Source: Tenebrio molitor
Taxonomy: Eukaryota; Arthropoda; Insecta; Coleoptera; Tenebrionidae
Assembly (NCBI RefSeq): GCF_963966145.1
Contig: NC_091046.1
Span: 47,554,001-47,618,000, forward strand
Direction of reading: 5' to 3'
DNA length: 64,000 nt
Shown here: positions 46,270 to 58,130 of the stretch, one piece after another
Layout: every line of letters begins with the position of its first letter
Position numbering within the stretch: the first letter of the stretch is position 1
The notes under the pieces: generated by a model
What the model was told of the DNA's origin: nothing
The model's database searches: none
The model's input: only the letters and a program-made list of their open reading frames with translations
Program-made: the position numbers and the translations under genes

Positions 46270-47370
46270 ATGCTGTCTGCCTTTTCATCCCCTATAAAAC
46301 ATTTTTCTGAACTTCATGTTTCTTGGTGTCTAATTAGTTTTTATAAAGTATTTGTATTAATCAATGCAATTAATTTTTTACGTTGCTCTTACTGCCAAAT
46401 GACTCATTGTCATCACCTTCATTCTTCATTTATATCGAGAACTGCATGAGGTGATTTTGAGGTTTTGACATTGAATGATCTGTACCTGGACATAACCCCA
46501 CTTTTCAACAGACGTGATCACAGAATCAAACAGACGTTTTTAGTTTCTCCCACTACAAATATTAATTTCCGTTATTGATATTGATAAATACATTGAGACC
46601 TTGCTTTACCACCATAGTCAAGTTTTGACAATTTTGACATTTTCACATCACATTCACACCACACAAAAATTTAGTGTAAAACGGATGCAGCACACAGCTA
46701 AACAGCGCTTACTCACAATCAAAGATAATACTTTGCTAGATTCTTGCAAGCATGCACGTGATAGTACCCGGCAGTACCACCGTATCGGACAAATCTTAGT
46801 ACGAAGATAAAATTTAACCCAACCAGATACCAATCGTTATCTTCATATCATAAGCTATTTACTTCCTCAACTGTTTTTTCGTTTCTTGCTTGTAAATCAA
46901 CGAACCAGAAACTTCATATTTATTTTTAAACTGACAACTACGACAGTTCAGTATTCAGACATATGGTTTTTACAATTACATTCTTGTTCTTGCTGTTTTG
47001 TCATTTGTTTCAGTCAACATTCCAACGACTACTGGTACTTCTTTTAACTTGGTGCTTTCAAAGCTCAGTAGTGAAGGTTAACAAACTGTACAATTAATCA
47101 CTCAATTGCATAGATTTTCTTCTGAATACTGAACGAGAAAAAGCCCTAATAGATTTCTGATCTGTCTCAAATAAAAAAATATTTACTGCCACTGAATACA
47201 AACAAGGTGGTACTTTTGCAAAGTACATTTCTGTCAACTGTGGTTACGATAAATCTTCATTACAGAAATGAAGGTGGGTACTTCGTTCATTTCTGCATTA
47301 TAATTTCCACTAATCAATTTCAATTTTTGTTAATATTGACAAGTTGCTCTTTTGCTTATATTGTTTTTGC
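46270..47370. other. No gene seen (possible intron)
   Basis: AT-rich sequence downstream of the candidate donor. No clear acceptor-plus-frame combination stands out. Nothing else recognised. Confidence 0.5.
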
Positions 47371-48990
47371 AATTCCTGCAAAATTCTTGATGAGTGGTTA
47401 TTTCTTTTCTCGTCGTGCAAAAACGATTTAAGCGACTAGTCTGGTATTAATTGCGTAATTACTTATCTACTTTTAATTGCGAATGAAGTACTCGTATGTT
47501 TGGTAGTACTAGACACCTGCGTGTCAGACCACTTCGAAAATTAATTGTAACTGTCATTAAGTGAAGATTGATTTTGTGGTTTTTTAAGATATTTCCTTGC
47601 ACCAGTTGGGAAGTGAATGAAAATTGGAAAGTATTTTGTTTCCTGCTATCGCTATACTTCATTCTTCCCAAAACGACTAGTTCACGTTAATTGGGAAGAT
47701 ATTTTTTCCATCATTAATTGAAAGAATTCCTGCTAACGGAGGTATGTGTGATAGTATCAGGAGACATTTGTATATCAGATAACTGAAAACATATATTATT
47801 TCTAAAAGTAGGTCTTTTTTTAAATTTTATATTTATGTTCTTCATTTTTGTATCTACTATTTGAACATATTTTGATTTTTATTGCTCGCTAAGGCGCTTA
47901 ATGATCCTACATTTTTAGTCAATGAATAGACATAATAAAAAATTCCTGCAAGCTCACTAATGAACAGAGATCTATAACAGACATTTTTTCTTCGTCATGA
48001 ATAAGCGATTTAAATGATTCGTCTCGTATTAATTGCTAGGACAGCTATTTATTTTTGAACTGTGAAAAAAATTACGAGGAAAGGTGCTTCGACTTTAGTG
48101 GTACTACCTACCAATAGTGGTACCGCTACAAAATGTTTCTGAGAAATAGCGATAAGTTTTGAAACATAATTATTAAATTTTGAATGGAAACATTTCTGCT
48201 GCAAATTTTTATTCGTTCATATTTTTCCCCACACATTGCATCACTCTTGTGAAACTAGGAAATAAATTATTGCTGCTCCTGCTATTCAAGGAATCTGAAA
48301 ATTGATATTCTTGTATCTATTCCAATTTTACTATCCCACATTTACCACCACCAGTCGCAGTTTAAGAACTTTATTTTGGTCATTCCTGCGAAATCCTTAT
48401 TTTACTGCTAGCCTAAAAGCTTTCAGGGTTATTTACCGCTTTCCGTCTAGAAACGTAATTAAATTAATTCCTGGAAGCTCACTAATGGGGGGTCCATAGA
48501 AATAATTTTTGTCATGAACAAGCGATTTCGTTGATTAATCTCTTGTTAATTGGGCGGACAGTTATTAGTTTTTGAAGAGAGAATAAAAAATTCCAACCAA
48601 CTCCTCCTAGATTGGTACGACTCTGGTGGTACTGGACGACACCTGCACGGTAATAATTTCAAAAATGATCGTTTGATTATTACGTGCTCGGTGTGTAAAT
48701 CAAGCTTTCATTTCGAGTGAAGCTTTTTTTGAAATTCCTGCGTCTTCGTAATTTCACAGTTCAGTACTAGGACCTATAAAGATATTTTTTTTCTTGTTTT
48801 GAAAAGTCGATTCGGATGATTAGTTTTGTGTTAATTGCGTGGACAGTTATTCTCCTTTGAATTGTGAATGGTAAAAATTCCTGCTAGCGGCTCGGCATTT
48901 TCTCTCCGGTGGTACCGGACGACACCTGCGTACCAAACAATCCGAAAATTAATGATAAGCGTCTTCGTTTGATTATTTTCGGCATATCTT
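47371..48990 (+). repeat. Old diverged tandem array
   Basis: A recurring order of short words: ATTCCTGC(AA)GCTCACTAATG, then GTCATGAA(T/C)AAGCGATTT, then TAATTG(C)G-GGACAGTTATT, then a box GGTGGTAC(T/C)GGACGACACC ending TGC. Occurrences of ATTCCTGC are near 47371, 47942, 48381, 48467 (ATTCCTGG), 48733 and 48878; boxes of the GGTGGTAC type are near 47501, 48099, 48625 and 48908. Spacing is 290-570 bp and units are strongly diverged. Related words also appear near 45.68 and 45.71 kb. Confidence 0.6.
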
Positions 48991-50017
48991 AGCGAAGGTC
49001 GGGTCGTTATTCAGAATTTTTTAGATGTTTTTCGGCGATAAAATACTGAGGTAGCAAACATTAGGCGCAGCATTAGATAAATGGTTCCGATTATAGCAAT
49101 GGAGAAAAAAAAAATAGATCTATTTAGACGGTTACACAATGTAGAACATGAGTCATGACGTCGATTTATAGTCCTCATTATTATCACCAGATTAGCTCGG
49201 CTCCATTCAAAACCCAACACCTAAACCAATTAGTACATGGTGAGCAAATGAAGTGCGGCATAAACAAATTAGCGACAGGTCTGCGTGGTTTTCAAATTGA
49301 TTTTAGCATGATACGTTTAAAAGCGTTAGAACAATAAAGGACCATATGGTCGGCGAGGAGCGGTCTCGCTCTTGACTAATGGTCGAGATCAAAGGGCCGC
49401 CGAGATTTTGGTGGGGGGACGCCCCCCGATCCCAGATAATCCCGATTTGCATGAAAGCGAGCCGTTAAATGGTGTCTGGAGCCACCGTCGTATATCAAGA
49501 ACAACACTTATTTGGTACATGGCAATTACTTCAAATGAACGTCAATGCATCCAGCTAAAAGCTGTTAATTGTCAAGGCGACTCGCCTTTCTGAATACGAA
49601 ACTATGCAATTTACTCACAAATAAGTCTTTGTGTGTCGCTTGTATATTCATCTCGTGTCTAAGCCGAGACTGAAAGACCAACACGGCCGAGCCTCGGATG
49701 CTACATTAAGATTGTAACCGGAGAATGGACGCGCCACGCAGGGATTTTGCCTTTTTATACCCTTTTCCAAAAAATACGTTCGTTCCTCTTACTCTGATTA
49801 ATTTTCACACAAGAAAAAAATATTCATCTGTCGAATGGATCCTTCACCATCACGGATCAAGGCCATTTCGATTTAATCTATTTTTATTTAACGTCAAAAA
49901 AATCTCACCGAACAAAATTTGTTCCACCAAAAACGCGAAGAAGTCAAAATTATGATGTTGATGTTTGTTTCCAAACTTGAAAAAGTACTTTCTACTATTT
50001 AGTGATGGTAATAGTAT
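48991..50017. other. No gene seen
   Basis: Mixed composition. A string GGRPPIPDNPDLHES near 49411-49458 (plus) resembles the 26.3-kb RT-like block. Frames of 60-76 codons are unsupported. Confidence 0.5.
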
Positions 50018-50140
50018 ATTATATCATAAAGAGTAGAAGTGAGTCTTTTTGTGCCGAGCCCAGAGATTGAAGACCGAAACGCAGTTGAGGTCGGCAACTG
50101 GGCGAAGCACAAAAAGACATTCTACTCTGAATGATATATA
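50018..50140. mobile_element. Palindromic MITE
   Basis: Inverted arms: TATATCATAAAGAGTAGAAG and TCTTTTTGTGC at the left pair with GCACAAAAAGA, then TCTACTCTGAATGATATATA at the right. About 120 bp, can fold into a long hairpin. It sits next to a further inverted pair (50149-50163 and 50786-50800). Confidence 0.75.
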
Positions 50141-50148
50141 TGTACTAT

Positions 50149-50800
50149 TTTATCTTCAAGCGGATCACAAAAAAAAATCGGACATGAACTCATTTTTTTT
50201 CCTCCAGTTACATTAATATTACAATTTTCAAATTTTAAGGCAACAGTAATTCTTACTTCCCTCGTAATATTATTATTATTGGTACTTACTTCAAAACTTT
50301 CCCAGCATGGTGAATGATCGCGATTTGTAATTTTTAGTATCCTGAACTTTTATTAAGATAGCAGAACCCAAATCTTCGATATCTCCCATTGTCAAATGGT
50401 GATTTCGTCGCATCGACAAGCCCTATCACACCTAATATTTATGCACCTAACCTACAATAATAATTTATAATTTTTCCTCTACTTTTCATCAGAGCATTAT
50501 GTAGAAATCACACACTTTTCGCCCGCGACATTTTAAAACCGAACAACCGTGTTGCTTGCTGATTTTGACATCATATCTGACAGCATGGACACGCCCAAAA
50601 CAAACGCCTCGTGACATACGACAGTGGGGGCGGTTAAATATTGGATAATAATTTCGTTATTTCGCTTTTTTAGAGGCTTTATTTTAATAAATGAACGGGA
50701 CATTTCTACTCCTAAGACTTGAAGTACTTCTACTCCGCTCAGAAAAAAAATGAAACTTTAACTGTCTCTATGGCGCGATTTTCGACCGCTTGAAGATAAA
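50149..50800. mobile_element. Possible 652-bp inverted-repeat element
   Basis: TTTATCTTCAAGCGG at 50149-50163 is repeated as a perfect 15-bp complement at 50786-50800. A GC-richer core near 50.52-50.64 kb lies between. No target duplication or coding frame was recognised, so this may be an element or part of a larger unit that includes the 50.02-kb palindrome. Confidence 0.4.
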
Positions 50801-51399
50801 CTTTTTTTTAAGGTTATCAAAAACTGCCTGAATTTTCTTAAACTTTTGTTTCTTTGTATAAGACAATAAAAAAATACAGAACCACCTTTGTCATTATCAA
50901 AATTTTTACTGCTAACAAGACTTTAGTTAGTCTTTTTTCAAACCCACAACCTTTTCTGAAGGCAAAACGCATTTTGTCTTCTTCTATATGGTGAAGAATT
51001 AGCATTCCATTATTTTAACCATGGTTTCTATTGTATCTACCATGAATGGTACCACCACAGAACCTCAAGAATTTGCATTTGAATGCGTTTTTGATAAACG
51101 CAGCATCTACTTTGTAATGCTAATTCTTCAGTTGGAGTATTAAATGTTTTTGATGTAAGATGTCCAACGTTCATAATCGGCGATCTTTCAAAACTAAATC
51201 CTCCAGTTTCTTGATGGTTTCCGATATCGTGGTGTCTTTTGGACAATCACTTAACTAAAAATTTCCAAAACTGACATCTATGTACTTCTCAAATGGAACT
51301 TTTTTAATGGATTTTTCATATAAACATTTTTAACTACATATATACATAATTCTAGATCCAAATACTCTCGGTGAAAATACGTGTCATATTAAAAGGTTA

Positions 51400-51540
51400 T
51401 GTAGTTTGACAGCAAGGTCAACAAGCAGTGAGAAACAAGCTTGTAATAAATAATACTGTTAGATCCAACTCAAGTTTATCTGATACACCGCAAGGTACGA
51501 TCTTTGGACCATTTTTATTTCTAGATAAATATCTCGTGTG
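51400..51540 (+). mobile_element. Non-LTR RT fragment (fingers-palm segment)
   Basis: Reads QQAVRNKLVINNTVRSNSSL followed by SDTPQGTIFGPFLFL, matching the RT segment Y(L)xxRxQxVxINxxxSxxxxxxxGVPQGTILGPLLFL over about 40 residues. A clear, fairly young fossil in AT-rich DNA. It points towards the oppositely oriented fragment 290 bp away. Confidence 0.75.
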
Positions 51541-51829
51541 TTAAGGTTTGCGTTTTTGGAGCTTCATCCAAGAAAAGTTTATTTTTGTAGATGAAGTTTT
51601 TACAAACTATCACACACGTTCTATAAAAAAATACATAACATAAATAAATATTTTATGGACATAACGATATATTTAAATCGAACTTATGGAATTCTTCTTC
51701 ATCATAAAAGCATTCTCTAGTAAAAACCACTTGATAACATTTTAAAATTTGGAAACGACAACTTTTTTTTCTTCTAACAGCTTGTTATAGTACATGATCC
51801 CATGAGTTACGAACATTTACGTAGAAACT

Positions 51830-52027
51830 CTAATGCGCCATAGTTGTTGCATCATTTGCAAATACATACATATTATCTAATATAAAATTAAAAAAATCGT
51901 TAATAGGAGTATAAGTTTGGAATGAAATAGGTCTTAAAGTGGAGCCTTGTGGGATACGCTGTAACAACAAGTCACAGCACCTGTGATTGTCAACTAGAAC
52001 TAAAGATGTTACCTGGTACAAATACAT
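51830..52027 (-). mobile_element. Non-LTR RT fragment (palm, with FADD-like box)
   Basis: The minus frame reads RIPQGSTLRPISFQTY, then INDFFNFI and YVFANDATTMAH. This matches GVPQGSTLGPILFxIYINDF followed by the catalytic box xxFADDTxxM in which the first Asp is replaced by Asn (FAND), so it is inactive. About 65 codons are open. It is the only GVPQG-type copy in the window in which the catalytic box is also legible. Confidence 0.8.
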
Positions 52028-52217
52028 TATATTATTTTTTAACTCATCATATGAATGTTATTCCAGTTGCTTTTGTTACTATTTAAGATTTAGCAGACAT
52101 TTAAAGTGTTTTTTTGAAAATTTCTGTCCGGCATGGCACTCGAAATTCCTGGTGGTGTTTCCAAGGCCCACGCTCCATTTAATCGTCCCATTAAGCAAAC
52201 ATCTCCATTCCCGGATG

Positions 52218-52221
<4 letters not shown>

Positions 52222-52248
<27 letters not shown>

Positions 52249-52249
52249 A
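52222..52249 (+). repeat. (AC)n microsatellite
   Basis: About 14 uninterrupted AC units. It makes a Thr-His run in the plus frame 51987-52505, which is not otherwise gene-like. Confidence 0.95.
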
Positions 52250-55140
52250 CACTTTAGTGCCTATCGATCGTATATTTGCAACATGCATATTTAGGAATTC
52301 AACTCTTGTCAGAGAATTGCACCAGACTATTAATAATACTGGCGTATTATATGCATGTGACAAGTGGACATGCCATCTGCATTCATTGCTAGAGATAGAG
52401 TTTCGTGAATATTCATGGACAATCCCTTTTTCGAAGGGAAATAACGTACACGTCCGCATGCGTTCGTTTTATTATTGTCATACCAATCGACGAAAAATTC
52501 CTTAGGCGACTACCATGACCAGCATGGTGATACGCACGGAGGTGGTCCCGTGGATTTTATAAATAAATCGGTGCAAGGCACAAATGGAAATCCGATGTCC
52601 AGCTTTATACATGCAAATTTCTGTTGCAGAATTTAAAAGCTCCACGTCTGGACTGACAAATCGAAAATGCAAATCTGTGCTTTCCTACTTTGTCAGTTTC
52701 CGGTCTAATGGGAATGCATATTTCATAGCTTCTATGATTTCTAATCAAATTTACTAACACCAACCAATTTAAGAACTAGTTTCTAGATTGATGCACCAAT
52801 CCGTACCTCCAAGTTTAGACCAAGACTTTCCTAAAATAATAAAACATGATTGTTGTTGAAAGCGTTGTTGTTGTTTTGCGCTGCGCCAGTCTTATCGAGC
52901 CTTATTAAAAGATCCAAGAGTTACCCACTTGACATAAATACCTTAATGGATTTATTATAATGATCAGCCGTGTCTATTTATCTTGCAAACTCGTTGCTCT
53001 ATTAACATTTAAGTCACATTTCCAATTGGGCCGGAATCGGAGAAATTCCACAAATGTCACAACAAAGACACTCTGACACTTTCTTTTGGCGTTGCTTAAC
53101 CTTTCTGTCGGCGAAATGCAAGGCTGGACTGCTAATTAGGAGAATGTTTGTGCTTGTCTGGTCTAACATTTAAGGATCACATGTGTGGAATGATCGAAAT
53201 TGACATTTGGACGTGGTTCCCGAGGTTTCCGTCCGGACGGATAAATTTATTGGCCAGCCAATAAATTACCGGTAACAGGTTCTTCAGTTTCAGACGGAAT
53301 GGTCCTGCTCCAGATATTTCATAGTTGATAGATAGTATCGTTTTCGCCTTTTATGGAGCTCGTCGGGCACGTGGGTTTTTTTTCTAAACTGGAACGGTCG
53401 AGATGACAAATGGAAATTTGGAACGAGCGCAAAAAAAAATCCAAAAAACTAGCAGACCCACTGCGGACGCGGTTTATTTCTGTCGCGGGGAGTTTTAATG
53501 GCGTGTTGATTAGCACCGAACTGGATTTGCTGAATTAACGAATGGAAGCAAAAGAAATTTATGCTTTACTGAAATCTTTTATTGTCTGATTATGAATAAT
53601 AAAAAAAATCATTGACGCACGACCGGTACAAACGGGTCTCAGAACTCCTCTGCACTTTGATTTTAATTTCTCGCTTTATTTCCAGTCAACTCACAGTTTT
53701 GTAACTTTTTACAATGTCTTAATAACTCTAAAGACATTTCCCAAATGTGAATTAATCTTATTCGAGAAGATAGAAGCTTTGAACAGGTTCTTGGCATCTT
53801 GACAAAGTAAATTTAGTTACCACAGATGTTGAAAAGATTCCCTGTTAGCTGTCCGCGAATAAACCAAGCCGAAAATTTTTCGGGATAATCGAATTTTCTG
53901 AACAATGATAAAGGCTGCATCACCTTGTTGATAAATGTCATTTAAAAAACTAAACGTACGACACGAGTTTTTTGAACACGTTTTTTTACAGTATTTGTTT
54001 GTTTTATTCACATAAAAAATAAAAAAAAATTTTTTTGGCACGTTAACAAAATTTTTGAGTCATCAGAAATGTGTAAACTGTTGCTCATTACACTTCTAGC
54101 AATGAGCTAATGTTTCTCGGAAACTTTTTATCTAGTCTGTCAACATTGATATTTATACTTACCGGCTGTATTATTCTAACAAATTAAAAAAAACATGAAA
54201 AAAATTGGTGTACTGTTTCGAGTAAGTTAAGTTCCTCATTGAGATAAAATTGTTTTTTTTTAATAATCAGTGTGTTTTGATTGAATAAAAATTGTTACAA
54301 AGTAGTAACTATCAAATTGTCGAATAACTTTCTATTTGCAGTTTGTTTTTAGTTGAACCAAAGCAGTTTTTAAAAATTTCTTTCAACACTAATTTTAACG
54401 AAGATAATTTCAAAATTGCAGTTTGCCTCTCCATTCAAATTTGTTTCTTTTACTTTGCTTGTGTTGGATTATTAAATGTTGTTTTTGTGAATTAAGATAT
54501 CTTATTTACTGGAGATAACGAATAATCTGGAAGACATTGTTCACATTTCAGTTAGTTTTGCACTTCGTTTCAAATTGAGCATATTTAAACATTTCCATAT
54601 TTCTCTGTAATCATCATTTTTATCACAGTTAGATAAAAGCGAAGACTAAACATTTTAATTGTTTATAATAAAACAAAACTTTCCTGGTTTGTTTGTATTT
54701 ACTTAAGTCATTATTACGTTTTCGCATCAGTTCCTTGATAATACCCAGTGACACATGATACGATAAGATGTGTACAATCGTCAAACAAATGTGGTGTGAT
54801 TGCAGCGATGACTCTAACATTACCAGAGTGTGTAGTTCCACGAAACAAAGTCGCTTCGTATCAAGTACGATCCGGAGCCCCGGAGTGTACTTTTGACAGT
54901 CGAAATCGCCCGTCACAATCGATTATTCCGTGCAGAATTCAATTAAGCTCTTGCAAAAGTATGAAATTAGCATAACGCTTCGCATATGCAGTACCTCGCG
55001 GCTATGTTGGCACAAGACGTCGCAGCGACCAATCGCGAACCCGGGATTAATTGAGAATTGTCATTTGATTCATAGACCGACCAATCACAATGGAACGATT
55101 TTATAATTGCACATTTCTAACTAGAAACGTGCATTAATTA
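52250..55140. other. No gene seen
   Basis: AT-rich except near 53.0-53.5 kb. A weak RT-like string (VRSGSASFLDFFL, minus, near 53440) and another (SGAPECTFDS, plus, near 54869) occur. No exon or RNA gene recognised. Confidence 0.5.
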
Positions 55141-55270
55141 GGCAAATGAGCAGGTGTAGCAGCGTAAGTCGGCAGGACGGGTGCGCGTTGTCGATTGTGA
55201 CGCTCACGTCGATTGATTTAGTGGTTGCGTATTTCATTTTTACCGGGTTGGCAAACGTGCAATATGTCGC

Positions 55271-55675
55271 TTGTGCAACGTTTGCGCAAGTTGGCCTTGC
55301 GGCCGAGAGACACACGATGTGTACGTATGTGTGTGCAACGTTCGACATTCACTTCATTTCCGGGATGCGGATTTTTATCGACCGCTTGCCAATTTTACTC
55401 CAGAAGCGTTCGCTAATTGCTGCAAAGAGAACAAGACGGAAGGAGTCTGCTGCGGAAAGCGCTCGCGGCGTGAAATTCCTAGGACACGCTGTATATGGGC
55501 GGTAATTGAAGACGACTGGCATCTGGCACAGAAACGTTGCGAGACGACTGTGCAACAATGTAGCAACTTCGGAATGGCGTTGTTGCTTAAGAAGGACGAG
55601 AGCTTCAAGGGGGAAGGGACAGAGTGTGAAGAAGACATAAGTCAACACGATACAATGAGAATTAAGAAGAAATAA
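55271..55675 (+). other. Unassigned 134-codon open frame, Cys-rich
   Basis: The C-terminal two thirds (from about 55370) has protein-like codon choice and composition: FANCCKENKTEGVCCGKRSR in the middle, then an acidic segment ending DTMRIKKK. Nine or more Cys residues include two CC pairs. There is no signal peptide and the N-terminal part is less convincing. A competing frame (55146-55505) overlaps. An AATAAA lies near 55750. No family recognised. It could be a last exon or chance. Confidence 0.2.
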
Positions 55676-55679
55676 GAAG

Positions 55680-56690
55680 AAAGTAAAAAAAATTGACAAA
55701 TTTAGTCAAAAGGTTATTTTTGGGGAACATGGTGTTAAAAACATAATGAACAATAAAGCTCATCTTGGAAAATCAAGAATAAGAAAAGCTGAAAAATCAA
55801 AATGAAATGATAATTAAAATACAAGACACAAGAGAAAAATAAGAAAACTAAATTGAACAAAAGACTATTTAAAGAGACAAATTAAAGGAGCCAATACAAT
55901 GCATGGAAAGAAACAAACATTAACGAAAAAGAGTAACAGAAGATTGAAAAGAAATATGTATAGTAATATAGAATGAAATCTTGGAAGAAATAGAAGATTA
56001 AGAAAAACGTTTGAAAATATAATGAAGACATTTTAGATCGATTGAGAAAATTAAAATCAGTGAGCAGGGAATAAAATAGAGGAGATGGTGAAAACATGAA
56101 AACAGAAGGAGATGAGAAACCAAATTTGAAAAAACTTGTTTAAAGAGAAAATGTAACAAAGAAAAAGATGAACATTTGAAAATATGAAAAACTATATAAA
56201 AAACTAAAAGCCATTATGAAAAACTTAAAATAAATAGAAATTCACGGAGGAAGTTCATGTCCAAGAAAATATGTTAAAATATTGTAAGATGAGCCTTTCG
56301 GAAGCAAAAATGCTAAATTAACTTTGTTCTTAAAAAATAGAATTAAGTATAAAGTGAAGAGGTGAAAAAATAAGTACGAGTAGAGTGTTAAACACATTAT
56401 GTGAAATAAGAAAACAGAAGAATATTATAGAAAGAACATTAGGCAAAAATAAACTGAGTCGGAAAGGTACAGGACCCAAAAAGGCAGAACACGGCTTTTT
56501 GTGGTTGAATATAACGTAAAAAAAAGCACTAAGAAGAGAATTAACGAAGATGAAAAGAATTAAATATAAAATTCATATTACAATAAAAAGTAGAGTTAAA
56601 AATCATAAAAAGTGGGTCGAGAAAATCTGAAACAGGAAAAACATTAAACAGAAGACAAATTCATAAAGAAAAAAACAACAGATAAATAAG
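55680..56690 (+). repeat. Purine-biased tract
   Basis: About 1 kb with the plus strand dominated by A and G, no simple period. It ends exactly at the left terminus of the inverted-repeat element at 56692. Similar to 5.00-5.66 kb. Confidence 0.6.
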
Positions 56691-56691
56691 G

Positions 56692-57288
56692 TTATACAGG
56701 GTGTTTTCGAAGTTGAGGTGTTCCTTTTAACATGTGGTAGTATGCGTTGTTCTAAAGAATTTTAGCCAAAATCACCTTAGTAAAATGTGTACGGCAATGA
56801 AGATACAATAAGTTAATTTTTTTGAAATTTTTGAAACCGGTCCTGCTCAAATTTGCGCTGATTTGTTAGAAATTGGAATTGACAAAAAAAAAATCAAATG
56901 AGCATGGATGTTAATCAAAACTACTGTCAGAGTTGTCATCTAATTAGTCGAAATGGCTTTATTATTAGGAAAATAATGAGCTCACAGATATGTTGCAAAT
57001 GCATGGGCAATTTTATGACGTTATCAGAATGCATCTACACCGTCCAGAGAGTATTGCAAAGCGATTTCCGGAAAGACACCATTCTGGGCCAGGTTAGTTA
57101 TTAATCTAGTACAGCGGAGAAATGGACAGGACCGGACTTAAAATTTTAGAAAACAATAAAAATATACAATCAATTATCTCCGTTAATACAAACATTTTAC
57201 TAAGAAGATTTAGGCTAAAATTCTTAAGAATAATGTGTAGTACCTCGTGTTACAAGGAACGCGTCAACTTCGAGAACACCCTGTATAA
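56692..57288. mobile_element. 0.6-kb element with TTATACAGGGTGTT ends
   Basis: Terminal inverted repeats of about 76 bp (56692-56767 and 57213-57288), from TTATACAGGGTGTTTTCGAA to ATTTTAGCC, about 80% identical. Inside, the plus strand reads SIAKRFPERHHSGPG near 57050-57115, resembling the A-xRFPxRxHP part of the DUF4817 domain, so this is probably a deletion derivative of a related transposon. Confidence 0.8.
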
Positions 57289-58130
57289 CAATGGTACACA
57301 TAAAAAATATGTTTCAAAAATACAAGAAATACCAAAACAAAGAATGCACGAAACGGAATCAATTGAAATAATTTTGTAAAACCATTATTTGGTCTGAAAA
57401 ATAGTAAAACAGTAAATAATACAAAAGACATATTAAATATTTGTATTACATATCTATTATGTACTAAGAAAAACAACGACAACACATTTATAAGGAAGTA
57501 AATGAGGAAACAAAGAAATAATATAAACAGGAAAATGCTAACGTTCAACTAACGAGCGTTCAAAAAAAATGTGTGCTCGCTACATAACCCCACTTTGTCA
57601 TCAATAGTTCACATACGTTAACGAAAACAAAAGCAACCACACGGCCACTTGACCACCAACGGTTAAATCAAATAACTGGTTGCATGGAAAATATTTTATT
57701 TCCTTTAAATACCTGTTTCAGAAATATCAAATCAAATTTTCCAATAAAATTGATTTATTACGAATAGTTACATAATTTATTCATGTATTTTTTAGCAATG
57801 TAATTTTAGTAGATATTTGTCTAAGCTACAAGACCACTATTAAAACAAGAAAGTACGTGTAGTAAAATTTTAGTCAGTAAATCAGACAACCAATAAACAG
57901 TATTATTTCATTAATATGTTACCTGCAGTAAAATGCAGTGCTTTCATGGATTATTGCCGTATTCGTAAGAAGAAATAGGAGTTAGTCACGAGACATATAT
58001 CGTATTGCTCCATTGTGGAGAAGAGTGTTTTTCTATTTGCTGACTGCCACCGGCGTTACATCCAACAAAGCAAATTCCCACAGTTTTTGTTTCGTTTTTC
58101 TTACAACGTTTTGTTCTAAACATAAGTAGA
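57289..58130. other. No gene seen
   Basis: AT-rich spacer; nothing recognised. Confidence 0.6.

Noticed and set aside
51987..52505. 172-codon plus-strand frame as a gene
   Set aside because: It runs antisense to the end of an RT relic and through an (AC)n microsatellite; composition is not protein-like.
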